Below are positions 45,414-53,290 of a DNA stretch of 64,000 nt, one piece after another. Each line of letters begins with the position of its first letter. The first letter of the stretch is position 1. Origin of the DNA: Paenibacillus sp. MAHUQ-63 (GTDB lineage Bacteria > Bacillota > Bacilli > Paenibacillales > NBRC-103111); the NCBI RefSeq assembly GCF_028765165.1, contig NZ_JARADB010000002.1, forward strand, positions 310,001-374,000. Reading direction: 5' to 3'. The translations under genes were made by a program, and so were the position numbers. The notes under the pieces are model-generated. The model was not told where the DNA came from and searched no databases. It was given only the letters and a program-made list of their open reading frames with translations.

Positions 45414-45972
45414 CCCGTCCCGGCAGCTATCCCGGGCCCCAGTGGTAAGCGAGCATATCCACACTATCGTGCCTTTGAGCACTATCCCGATGGCTCATGA
45501 AACGGCAGAGGGAGCTACTTTACCCCATCCCGGCAGCTGGCCAAGCCCCAGCCGTAAGTGAGCATATCCACACTGTTGCGCATTTAAGCACTATCCCTAT
45601 GGCTCATGATGCGGCCGAGGGAGCTACTTTACCCCGTCTTGGCAGCTGTCCCGGGCCCCAGCCGCAGGCGAGCATAATCACGCCCCAGCCGTAAGGGAGC
45701 ATATCCACACTATTGCGCCTTTAAGCACTATCCCTTTGGCTCATGATGCGGCCGTGGGAGCTACTTTACCCCATCCCAGAAGCTGGCCAAGCCCCAGCCG
45801 TAAGTGAGCATATCCACACTGTTGCGCATTTGAGTACTATCCCTTTGGCTCATGAAGCGGAAGAGAGAGCTACATTACCCCGTCCCGGCAGCTGCTAAGC
45901 CCCAGCCGTTAGCGAGCATATCCACACTACTGAGTCTTTGAGCACTATCCCTTTGTCTCATGAAACAGACCA
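45414..45972 (+). repeat. Tandem repeat of about 110 bp, four to five copies
   Basis: Units begin GAGCATATCCACACT at about 45450, 45559, 45697, 45806 and 45915. Each continues with GAGCACTATCCCTTTGGCTC, GGGAGCTACTTTACCCC and CAAGCCCCAGCCGTAAG. A 28-base duplication (GAGCATAATCACGCCCCAGCC at 45669) interrupts copy two. No frame stays open across all copies, so it is non-coding. The rest of 45973-46310 holds only short CGCTATTT-type repeats. Confidence 0.75.
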
Positions 45973-46344
45973 ACGCTGCACATTTAGGTTTACGGTTAAA
46001 CAAGCTGACTAGTTTTTGGGAGAGGAGTCCACCCGAGTGAGTGTTTTTTTGTGGTTGAAGTTTAGTCTGCTGCTGAGTCGGAAATATAGTGCGCTATTTG
46101 CCAGGAAAACAGAGTATTTGGTCAAATTGGGGAAATAGGATTCGCTATTTCACCGGAAATAGGTGAAAAGAAGCGAGATCTATCGAGTTAAGGTCATATA
46201 TTTCCCTTTCTCTCGTAGAAATCACTATTTTGAGTGAAATAACGAATCGTATTTCCCAATGTGGGGTGGGTGGTAGCGTGTTCCCGAGGTATGCGCGGAG
46301 TAGCAGTGATGGGCGGCAGATAGTGAATTGGCAGTAGCAGGTAG

Positions 46345-46770
46345 TGAAGAAGCAGCAATGGTTCCTAGCAGTAGAAGGTTATGAAGAAGCAGCAATAGTT
46401 CCTGGGGTAGCAGGTAGTGAAGAAGCAGCAATGGTTCCTAGCAGTAGCAGGTAGTGAAGAAGCAGCAATGGTTCCTAGCAGTAGCAGGTAGTGAAGAAGC
46501 AGCAATGGTTCCTAGCAGTAGCAGGTAGTGAAGAAGCAGCAATGGTTCCTGGCAGTAGCAGGTTATGAAGAAGCAGCAATAGTTCCTGGGGAGCAGGTAG
46601 TGAAGAAGCAGCAATGGTTCCTAGCAGTAGCAGGTAGTGAAGAAGCAGCAATGGTTCCTGGCAGCAGCAGGTAGTGAAGAAGCAGCAATGGTTCCTGGCA
46701 GCAGCAGGAAGTGAAGAAGCAGCAATGGTTCCTGGCAGCAGCAGGTAGTGAAGAAGTAACAATGCGTCCT
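46345..46770 (+). repeat. 37-bp tandem repeat array, 12 units with higher-order structure
   Basis: The unit is TGAAGAAGCAGCAATGGTTC followed by CTAGCAGTAGCAGGTAG. Units start at 46345, 46382, 46418, 46455, 46492, 46529, 46566, 46601, 46638, 46675, 46712 and 46749. Spacing is 37 except 36 and 35 where the variant ATAGTTCCTGGGG shortens it. Units 2 and 7 are the same variant, so a five-unit block of 184 bases has been duplicated. Three units equal 37 codons, which keeps minus-strand frames open without any real gene. There are no unique spacers, so it is not a CRISPR array. Confidence 0.85.
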
Positions 46771-46857
46771 GGAAGAAACTGGTGGTAAAGAAGCGGCGCG
46801 TTTCCAGATATCGGAAGGAACGTGGGGGTGAGCACAGCGTATTCTGATTCACCAATT

Positions 46858-46881
46858 ATTATATATGACGTCATATATAAT
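46858..46881. promoter_or_regulatory. 24-bp perfect palindrome upstream of gapB
   Basis: Bases 46858-46881 form a perfect inverted repeat centred on GACGTC with ATATAT-rich arms. It lies about 60-90 bases upstream of the likely promoter of the gapB operon and is a good candidate for an operator or looping site. Confidence 0.6.
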
Positions 46882-46939
46882 CAATAATCAGGAAATCAGC
46901 ACGAAACTGCCCGTTTTTAACGATTTAATCAAATATATA

Positions 46940-46979
46940 TTGTGCATTAAATACTTATATGATACATTTATGTCATACT
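46940..46979 (+). promoter_or_regulatory. Probable gapB promoter with tandem CcpN-like boxes
   Basis: TTGTGC (46940) and TACATT (46963) are 17 bases apart. TATGATACATT (46958-46968) and TATGTCATACT (46969-46979) lie head to tail. As I recall it, the Bacillus subtilis CcpN consensus is TRTGHYATAYW: the second copy matches fully and the first at ten of eleven positions. Overlap with the -10 would block transcription under glycolytic conditions. Confidence 0.55.
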
Positions 46980-47002
46980 AAATGAGGGTTAGGGGGATGG
47001 AG

Positions 47003-48049
47003 ATGCGAGTTGCATTAAGCGGCACGGGAAGAATCGGCAGACTCTTCCTAAGGAAAGCGCTGAGCCACCGACAGGAGTTCGATGTTGCAATCATTAACGC
47101 AACATGCCCTGTACAGGTATTAGCGCATTTGTTGAAATACGATTCCGTTCACGGCACATGGGATGCGGCGATAGAAGTCGTCCATGACCAGGCCATCCGG
47201 ATCAACGGGCAGCTGCTTTCCGTTTGTTCCCAGCGGGAGCCGGACCTGCTTCCCTGGAAGGACCACGGTGTCGAGCTGGTCGTCGATGCGACCGGCAAGT
47301 TCAATCACCGGCATGGTGCCGAGCGCCATCTGTTCGCAGGCGCGAAGAAAGTGCTGTTGACGGCGCCCGGTACCGATGTGGATTTCACGATGGTCATGGG
47401 CGTCAACGAAGGGCAGTATGATGCGAGGTCGCATCATTTGGTGTCCGCAGCCTCCTGTACGACGAACTGCTTGGCACCCATTTTGCATATTCTGGATCAA
47501 GCTTTTCACGTCCAATCAGGATGGATGACAACAGTGCATGCGTTTACGAATGATCAGAACCATTTGGACAATCCGCACAAAGATTTGCGGCGTGCCCGAG
47601 CATGCACGAATGCGATTATTCCGACGTCGACCGGTGCCGGTCAAGCGCTGACCGATGTGCTGCCCCATCTGGCAGACCGTATTCAGGGCCTCGCCGTACG
47701 CGTTCCGACGCAGGACGTTTCACTGCTGGATCTGCAAGTCGTTGCAGGCCGAGCCGTGACAACGGAGGAAGTCAAGCGCGCGATTCAGCAGGCGATCGCA
47801 GACGGAATGGACGCTTATGTGGCGTATAATGAACTGCCGCTCGTTTCGGCGGATTATATCGGTAATGAGAATTCAGCCATTATAGACGGTCTTACATTAA
47901 TGACAAGAGATGATCAAATCAAACTGCTGGCCTGGTATGACAACGAATGGGGTTACACCTCCCGGGTCATCGACGCAGCAGCCCATATCTCACGTGCAGA
48001 ACGCACGCATACAAAGGAGGGAACAGCATGTCTGATACAATCTGTGTAA
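47003..48049 (+). CDS. gapB: Glyceraldehyde-3-phosphate dehydrogenase, GapB (gluconeogenic) type
   Basis: The ATG at 47003 has AGGGGG upstream and gives 348 residues. The Rossmann motif is SGTGRIGRLFLR, the catalytic Cys is C152 in SAASCTTNCLAPI, and DNEWGYTSRVID closes the protein. Residues 32-34 read NAT where NAD-specific enzymes have Asp; Bacillus GapB has the same INA, and loss of this Asp favours NADP. The protein therefore probably works in the gluconeogenic direction, making glyceraldehyde-3-phosphate with NADPH. It is the first gene of an operon with an SR1P-like peptide and PPDK. Confidence 0.88.
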   Translation: MRVALSGTGRIGRLFLRKALSHRQEFDVAIINATCPVQVLAHLLKYDSVHGTWDAAIEVVHDQAIRINGQLLSVCSQREPDLLPWKDHGVELVVDATGKFNHRHGAERHLFAGAKKVLLTAPGTDVDFTMVMGVNEGQYDARSHHLVSAASCTTNCLAPILHILDQAFHVQSGWMTTVHAFTNDQNHLDNPHKDLRRARACTNAIIPTSTGAGQALTDVLPHLADRIQGLAVRVPTQDVSLLDLQVVAGRAVTTEEVKRAIQQAIADGMDAYVAYNELPLVSADYIGNENSAIIDGLTLMTRDDQIKLLAWYDNEWGYTSRVIDAAAHISRAERTHTKEGTACLIQSV

Positions 48050-48195
48050 CCTTGACGGCTGTAAAGCCGAATGAGCTTGGCTTGGTGATTTGCAAATCCT
48101 GCAATGAGGTCATCGCAACGCTGCCTACAGATGGCTATAAGAAATTTTATGTGCTGTGCAAAGCATGCCAAGATCCGAACAAGGAGGCCAGCTAA
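48028..48195 (+). CDS. SR1P-like (GapA-binding peptide type) zinc-ribbon small protein
   Basis: This 55-residue protein has a perfect AAAGGAGGG ribosome site and overlaps the end of gapB by 22 bases. Residues 19-50 (LGLVICKSCNEVIATL, then FYVLCKACQ) carry two CxxC pairs in a small zinc ribbon. This is very like SR1P of Bacillus (GTIVCQDCNEAIHYF..., then CCGQC), the peptide encoded by the regulatory RNA SR1 that binds GapA and promotes RNase J1 action. Here the peptide lies in the gapB operon, not on a separate RNA. The 18-residue N-terminal extension is unusual. Binding to GAPDH is inferred from resemblance and position. Confidence 0.75.
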   Translation: MSDTICVTLTAVKPNELGLVICKSCNEVIATLPTDGYKKFYVLCKACQDPNKEAS

Positions 48196-50909
48196 TGACA
48201 ACGCAGAACCAAGTGGTTCCATTTCAAGAGGGGCATGCCGCAATGAAAGCTTTGTTGGGTGGAAAAGGGGCTAATCTCGCGGAGATGACGCGCGCCGGAC
48301 TTCCCGTTCCGCCGGGATTTACGATTACGACAGCGGCATGTCTGGATTTCTTCCGCAGAGGCAGCCGGCTCTCGGATGAGCTGCTGGAGGAAGTGGAACA
48401 GTCTCTTCATGCCTTGGAGCAGCAGAGAGGCCAAACCTTCGGCGACAGCGCGAACCCGCTGCTTGTATCCGTTCGTTCCGGATCGGTATCGTCCATGCCG
48501 GGGATGATGGACACGATTCTGAATCTGGGCCTGAACGATAAGACGGTGCAAGGATTGGCAGCGCTTACGAACAACGAAAGGTTCGCTTACGACTGCTACA
48601 GACGGCTGATCCAGATGTTTGGGAGCGTCGTGCTGGGGATAGACTCCGGCTGCTTCGAACACGAACTGCATCGGTTGAAGGAAAGGGAGGGAGCCGGCTC
48701 CGACCAGGATGTAACGGCTGGCGGTTGGAAGGAGCTGGTCCAAGCATATCAAGCTTGCATCATGAACCGAACGGGCCGTCCTTTTCCGCAGAACGTCTAT
48801 GAGCAGCTGCGCATGGCGATTGAGGCCGTCTTCAAGTCTTGGAACAATCCGCGAGCGCACATTTACCGCCGCATGCACCGGATCCCGGACGATCAGGGAA
48901 CGGCCGTCAATGTGCAGAGCATGGTGTTCGGCAATATGGGCCCGAACTGCGGAACGGGGGTGGTTTTTACGCGGAATCCGTCTACCGGAGAGAATGCTTT
49001 TTTTGGCGAATATTTAATCAACGCGCAAGGCGAGGATGTCGTCGCAGGCATCCGGACGCCGCTCGCCATCGCATCGCTGGAGCACGAGATGCCTGAGATT
49101 TATGCGCAGCTGACAGGAGCAGCCAAGCAGCTGGAGAAGCATTACAAGGATATGCAGGACATTGAATTTACCGTTGAAAATAACAGGCTGTATTTGTTGC
49201 AAACGCGAAACGGCAAGCGCAACGCGCAAGCCGCCCTGAGAATTGCCGTCGATCTGGTCCAAGAGGGTGTGTTGACGAAGGCGGAGGCCGTAGGCCGGAT
49301 CGAAGTGCTGCATCTGGATCAGCTGCTTCATCGAGGGCTGGATGAGGAGGCCATTCAGCAGCAGAAGCAGCAGCAGAAGCTGAATCTGAAGGAGCTTGCC
49401 CAAGGACTTCCGGCGTCGCCGGGCGCCGCAGTCGGGCAGGTCGTGTTTGACGCCGATACGGCCGAAGCCTGGAATCGCGCCGGCCGGCAGGTCATTCTCG
49501 CCAGAATCGAAACGACGCCTGAAGATATTCACGGCGTTATCGCATCGGAAGGCGTGCTGACCGGCCGGGGTGGAATGACGAGCCATGCCGCTGTCGTGGC
49601 TCGAGGAATGGGCAAGCCTTGCGTTTGCGGCTGCGAGGAGATCCGGATTGTGCCGGATGAGAAGCGCATGATCGCAGGAAGCGAAACCGTGGAGGAGGGG
49701 GACTGGATCACCCTCGACGGCGCCACAGGCCGGGTGATTCTAGGCGCTGTGCCGCTGCATGAAGCGAAGATGACCGACGAGCTGCTCGTCATGCTGGGCT
49801 GGGCGGATGAGATTCGTACGCTGAAGGTGTTCGCGAATGCGGATAATCCGCAGGATGCGGCGCTTGCCCGGCAGCTGGGCGCGGAGGGGATCGGCTTGTG
49901 CCGGACCGAGCATATGTTTTTCTCGCCTGCGCGTCTGCCGGCCGTCCAGCGCATGATCCTTGCGGACAACCGGGATGAGCGCTTGAAGGCGCTGGACCAA
50001 TTGCTGCCTATGCAGCAGTCGGATTTCGCAGATATGTTCGAGGCGATGGACGGACTTCCGGTCACGATCCGGTTGCTGGATCCGCCTTTGCATGAATTTC
50101 TGCCCAGTCTCGATGAGCTGCAGAAACGGTATGCCCAGCTGACCTATGATCGCGATAGTTCCGTGAAAGAAAAAGAGGAGGTCGCGCAGCTGCTGGGCAA
50201 AGTGCAGGCGCTGCACGAGGCGAACCCGATGCTGGGACAGCGGGGCTGCAGGCTAGGCATCGTGTATCCGGAAATATACGATATGCAGCTGGAGGCGATT
50301 TTCCGTGCTGTGTCCGGCTGCATGGATAAGGGCGTCCGGGTGCTGCCGGAAATCATGATCCCGCTTGTCGGCCATGCGAGCGAGCTGCGAATTGTCAGAG
50401 AGCTTGCGGACTTCGTTGCCCGGCAGGTATTGGGACCCGACAAGCTGCGGGAATGTGCCTACAAGGTCGGGACGATGATCGAAGTGCCGCGAGCCGCACT
50501 TACGGCGCACCAGATTGCTGCACATGCCGATTTCTTCTCCTTCGGCACCAACGATTTGACACAGATGACGTTCGGCTACAGCCGTGACGATGCGGAAGGC
50601 AAGTTCCTCACGCATTATGTCAATCAGAAGCTGCTGCCGCACAATCCGTTTCAAGTGCTGGACGTCGAGGGAGTGGGGCAATTAATCGACCTTGCCGTTC
50701 GTACAGGGCGGTCCGTGAAGCGATCCCTCAAAACAGGCATCTGCGGAGAGCATGGCGGGGACAGGGAATCGATTCTGTTCTGCCACCGGATCGGACTGGA
50801 TTATGTAAGCTGTTCACCTTACCGGATACCGCTCGCACGGATCGCCGCCGCACAAGCATTCCTCCTGTATGGCGTGCCCGGAGCAAACGAAGCGGCTCAA
50901 GCGATATAA
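48195..50909 (+). CDS. ppdK: Pyruvate, phosphate dikinase
   Basis: The ATG at 48195 overlaps the preceding TAA by one base behind AAGGAGG and gives 904 residues. The ATP-grasp domain begins GGKGANLAEMTRAGLPVPPG. The swivelling phosphohistidine domain has H464 in GGMTSHAAVVARGMGKP. The C-terminal PEP/pyruvate barrel includes GTNDLTQMTFGYSRDDAE and CGEHGGDRESI. It interconverts pyruvate, ATP and phosphate with PEP, AMP and pyrophosphate. Beside GapB it most likely runs towards PEP for gluconeogenesis. No regulatory-protein (PPDK phosphatase/kinase) gene is adjacent. A strong bidirectional terminator follows. Confidence 0.94.
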   Translation: MTTQNQVVPFQEGHAAMKALLGGKGANLAEMTRAGLPVPPGFTITTAACLDFFRRGSRLSDELLEEVEQSLHALEQQRGQTFGDSANPLLVSVRSGSVSSMPGMMDTILNLGLNDKTVQGLAALTNNERFAYDCYRRLIQMFGSVVLGIDSGCFEHELHRLKEREGAGSDQDVTAGGWKELVQAYQACIMNRTGRPFPQNVYEQLRMAIEAVFKSWNNPRAHIYRRMHRIPDDQGTAVNVQSMVFGNMGPNCGTGVVFTRNPSTGENAFFGEYLINAQGEDVVAGIRTPLAIASLEHEMPEIYAQLTGAAKQLEKHYKDMQDIEFTVENNRLYLLQTRNGKRNAQAALRIAVDLVQEGVLTKAEAVGRIEVLHLDQLLHRGLDEEAIQQQKQQQKLNLKELAQGLPASPGAAVGQVVFDADTAEAWNRAGRQVILARIETTPEDIHGVIASEGVLTGRGGMTSHAAVVARGMGKPCVCGCEEIRIVPDEKRMIAGSETVEEGDWITLDGATGRVILGAVPLHEAKMTDELLVMLGWADEIRTLKVFANADNPQDAALARQLGAEGIGLCRTEHMFFSPARLPAVQRMILADNRDERLKALDQLLPMQQSDFADMFEAMDGLPVTIRLLDPPLHEFLPSLDELQKRYAQLTYDRDSSVKEKEEVAQLLGKVQALHEANPMLGQRGCRLGIVYPEIYDMQLEAIFRAVSGCMDKGVRVLPEIMIPLVGHASELRIVRELADFVARQVLGPDKLRECAYKVGTMIEVPRAALTAHQIAAHADFFSFGTNDLTQMTFGYSRDDAEGKFLTHYVNQKLLPHNPFQVLDVEGVGQLIDLAVRTGRSVKRSLKTGICGEHGGDRESILFCHRIGLDYVSCSPYRIPLARIAAAQAFLLYGVPGANEAAQAI

Positions 50910-50917
50910 ATAAACAT

Positions 50918-50957
50918 AAAAAAGGTTGGTCAGGGAATCCTGACCAACCTTTTTTGG
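50918..50957. terminator. Strong bidirectional terminator after ppdK
   Basis: AAAGGTTGGTCAGG pairs perfectly with CCTGACCAACCTTT around GAATC, flanked by A and T runs on both sides. Confidence 0.92.
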
Positions 50958-50959
50958 CA

Positions 50960-51427
50960 TTAGTTAATGACTTTCAATCTTCTCAACAAAGCGACGATGG
51001 ATTCTTGGTTCAGGGAACCAAGCTGCGCTGTAAGGAAAGCTTCGATTTGCTGGAGCAGGGCACGAATGGCTGGCAGGTTGGCAGTGATGTTTTCGGGTGT
51101 CGGATTTGCTGCGATTTGTGTAACTAGTTGTTGAACAGTTTGCAAAAGCCCGGAAAGTGTACCGTCCGTAAGAAAGTTTTGACCTAGTAAGCCGCTAACT
51201 TGGTTCAGAACGTTTTGCACTTCAGTCCAAGTGTTGTCTCCAAGGTTTAGTTTGCCGATTTCGGCTTGAATGCGACTAACCAATTCGGAGTCCGTACCGG
51301 ACAGCTGCTCATCCATAGTAGCTTGAAGTTGACCAAGGCGCTGCAAAACATTGCCGACCGGTCCTTCAGTCACTCCTCCTGGGAGTTGTTTGAGCATCTC
51401 TTCAAGTTTTTGTAAAAGTTGACCCAC
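50960..51427 (-). CDS. Hypothetical helical protein
   Basis: The GTG at 51427, eight bases after GAGGAGG, gives 155 residues; the open frame reaches ATG 51454. The protein is rich in Leu, Gln, Asn and Thr with heptad-like spacing (VGQLLQKLEEMLKQLPGG, VNQVSGLLGQN, LPAIRALLQQIEAFLTAQL). It has no cysteine, signal peptide or membrane span. An amphipathic helical bundle, phasin-like or structural, is the most one can say. It is encoded alone between the ppdK terminator and the CDP-sugar cluster on the opposite strand. Confidence 0.65.
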   Translation of the reverse strand: MGQLLQKLEEMLKQLPGGVTEGPVGNVLQRLGQLQATMDEQLSGTDSELVSRIQAEIGKLNLGDNTWTEVQNVLNQVSGLLGQNFLTDGTLSGLLQTVQQLVTQIAANPTPENITANLPAIRALLQQIEAFLTAQLGSLNQESIVALLRRLKVIN

Positions 51428-51632
51428 TTGCAATCCCTCCTCTCTAGTAAACATCTTATGAGCGTTCCAGAGGTTTTGCTTGTATGCTAGTCTATTAATT
51501 TTTTAGAAGAATAGATGGCTGCCGCTGACGGATTTGAGAGATGAAACATACGATATTCTGATATGAAAAACTTGATAGAATCTATAAATCTATCTGTTCG
51601 TATCCATTTTTTTGGAAAGGGGGGGTTACGCG

Positions 51633-52742
51633 ATGTCAAATAGCCAAATTCGGATCAATCCCGATTTCTGGAGAGGCAAGAACGTTCTGGTCACAGGGCA
51701 CACAGGCTTTAAAGGAACCTGGTTGAGCTTATGGCTGCACAGTATGGGAGCGAAAGTGACGGGGTATGCTTTGGAGCCGCCTACAGATCCAAGTCTGTAT
51801 AAGCTTTGCAGGATGGATAAAATTGTTACTTCTTATATCGCGGATATTCGGGATTTGAGCGCTTTGCAGGCAGCCATTCAGGAATCGGCTCCCGATATTG
51901 TATTTCATTTGGCGGCCCAGCCGCTGGTCCGAGCTTCGTATTTGAATCCTGTCGAAACGTATGAAATAAACACGATAGGAACAGCTCATGTGCTGGAGGC
52001 CGTACGCCGGGCTTCGGCCGAAGGGGCTCCGGTGCAAGCCGTCATTCATGTGTCGACGGACAAATGCTATGCGCCGCTTGCCGAAGAGCGGGGATATATG
52101 GAGACGGACATGCTGGGGGGCGCGGATCCGTATTCGAACAGCAAAGCTTGCGCCGAGTTGATCGTTGCCAGCTATCGTCAAGCCTACCGGCATGCGGCTG
52201 GCTCTTCAGGCAGGCAGGTACTCCTTGCGTCCGTAAGGGCGGGCAATGTGATCGGCGGCGGAGATTGGGCCGCAGACCGGCTTATCCCGGATACGTTCCG
52301 GGCGATTCTGCGGGGGGAACCGGTTAAGCTGAGATACCCGCAAGCGATACGGCCTTGGCAGTATGTGCTTGAACCGCTGCATGGCTACTTGCTTGTCGCG
52401 CAGCAATTGTTTGAAGACAGCGGCAAGGCGCAGGCGTGGAACTTCGGACCGAACGATAGCGACACGGTTTCCGTGGAGCAAGTCGTGAAGGATTTGTGTG
52501 CCAAATGGGGAGACGAGGCGTCTTACCTCATCGATCAAGCGGAGCATCCCCATGAAGCTCATGTCTTGCGGCTCGATTGCAGCAAGTCCCGCCAATTGCT
52601 GGGATGGTCCCCGCGCTGGAATTTGGATACGGCCGTTACGAAGTCGATTGAATGGATGAAGGCTTACATGCTTGGAGAAGATTGCAGAGCCATATGTAAC
52701 AGGCAAATCTTGGAGTATGAGGAGGGGGAGGGAAACGCATGA
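51633..52742 (+). CDS. rfbG: CDP-glucose 4,6-dehydratase
   Basis: The ATG at 51633 behind a G-rich AAAGGGGGGG site gives 369 residues. It is an extended short-chain dehydrogenase with NAD motif VTGHTGFKGTWLSLWL, HLAAQPLVRASY, and YxxxK as YSNSKACAEL. GHTGFKGTWL distinguishes CDP-glucose from dTDP-glucose dehydratases. It makes CDP-4-keto-6-deoxyglucose from the product of the cytidylyltransferase encoded at 57296 on the other strand. It opens a tightly overlapping run of five sugar-modification genes. Confidence 0.9.
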   Translation: MSNSQIRINPDFWRGKNVLVTGHTGFKGTWLSLWLHSMGAKVTGYALEPPTDPSLYKLCRMDKIVTSYIADIRDLSALQAAIQESAPDIVFHLAAQPLVRASYLNPVETYEINTIGTAHVLEAVRRASAEGAPVQAVIHVSTDKCYAPLAEERGYMETDMLGGADPYSNSKACAELIVASYRQAYRHAAGSSGRQVLLASVRAGNVIGGGDWAADRLIPDTFRAILRGEPVKLRYPQAIRPWQYVLEPLHGYLLVAQQLFEDSGKAQAWNFGPNDSDTVSVEQVVKDLCAKWGDEASYLIDQAEHPHEAHVLRLDCSKSRQLLGWSPRWNLDTAVTKSIEWMKAYMLGEDCRAICNRQILEYEEGEGNA

Positions 52743-53290
52743 TCATCCAGCCGGGGAAGCTGCAAGGCATTTATGACATCACGATGTCTCCGAATCAAGA
52801 TCATCGCGGTTATTTTGCCCGTTTATACGATCAGGAGATCATGTCGGCGCATGGTCTTCACCGCAACTGGGTGCAGGAGAACCGCTCCTATTCCATAAGA
52901 AAAGGTACGATACGGGGGCTGCATTTCCAATTCGCGCCGCACGCCGAAACGAAGCTCATCTGGGTCAGCCGTGGCGTGATACTCGATGTTTTCGTCGATG
53001 TCAGGTTAGGTTCGCCAACCTTTGGCTGCTATGACAGCAGGCTGTTATCCGAGAACAGCGGCCAACTGGTTTACATTTCGCCGGGATTTGCTCATGGCTT
53101 ATGTACGTTGGTTGACAACTGCGAGGTTGTCTACAAGGTCGACAATGTCTATTCGCCTGCGCATGAAGGGGGAATTGCGTGGAACGACCCGTCCCTGAAC
53201 ATTCCTTGGCCCGTCGAACTGCCGATTATGTCGGAGAAAGACCGGAAGCTTCCAACACTTGAACAATTGAAGAAGGAGAGATTGAGATGA
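52739..53290 (+). CDS. Nucleotide-sugar 3,5-epimerase (RfbC-like cupin)
   Basis: The 183-residue protein overlaps the preceding stop by four bases. The RmlC-type cupin shows TIRGLHFQFAPHAETKLIWV, with the catalytic His of GLHFQ, and YISPGFAHGLCTL. Usual substrates are dTDP-4-keto-6-deoxyglucose; here, next to a CDP-glucose dehydratase, the likely substrate is CDP-4-keto-6-deoxyglucose. That would give a rhamno-, gulo- or altro-configured ketosugar. A single-position epimerase is also possible. Confidence 0.82.
   Translation: MIIQPGKLQGIYDITMSPNQDHRGYFARLYDQEIMSAHGLHRNWVQENRSYSIRKGTIRGLHFQFAPHAETKLIWVSRGVILDVFVDVRLGSPTFGCYDSRLLSENSGQLVYISPGFAHGLCTLVDNCEVVYKVDNVYSPAHEGGIAWNDPSLNIPWPVELPIMSEKDRKLPTLEQLKKERLR

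Noticed and set aside
46345..46770. Possible CRISPR array
   Set aside because: Units follow each other directly with no unique spacers, and no cas genes are nearby.
46475..46855. Open minus-strand frame of 126 codons over the 37-bp array
   Set aside because: Three 37-base units equal 37 codons, so openness is forced by the repeat. The translation is low-complexity Leu/Cys/Phe and there is no ribosome site.
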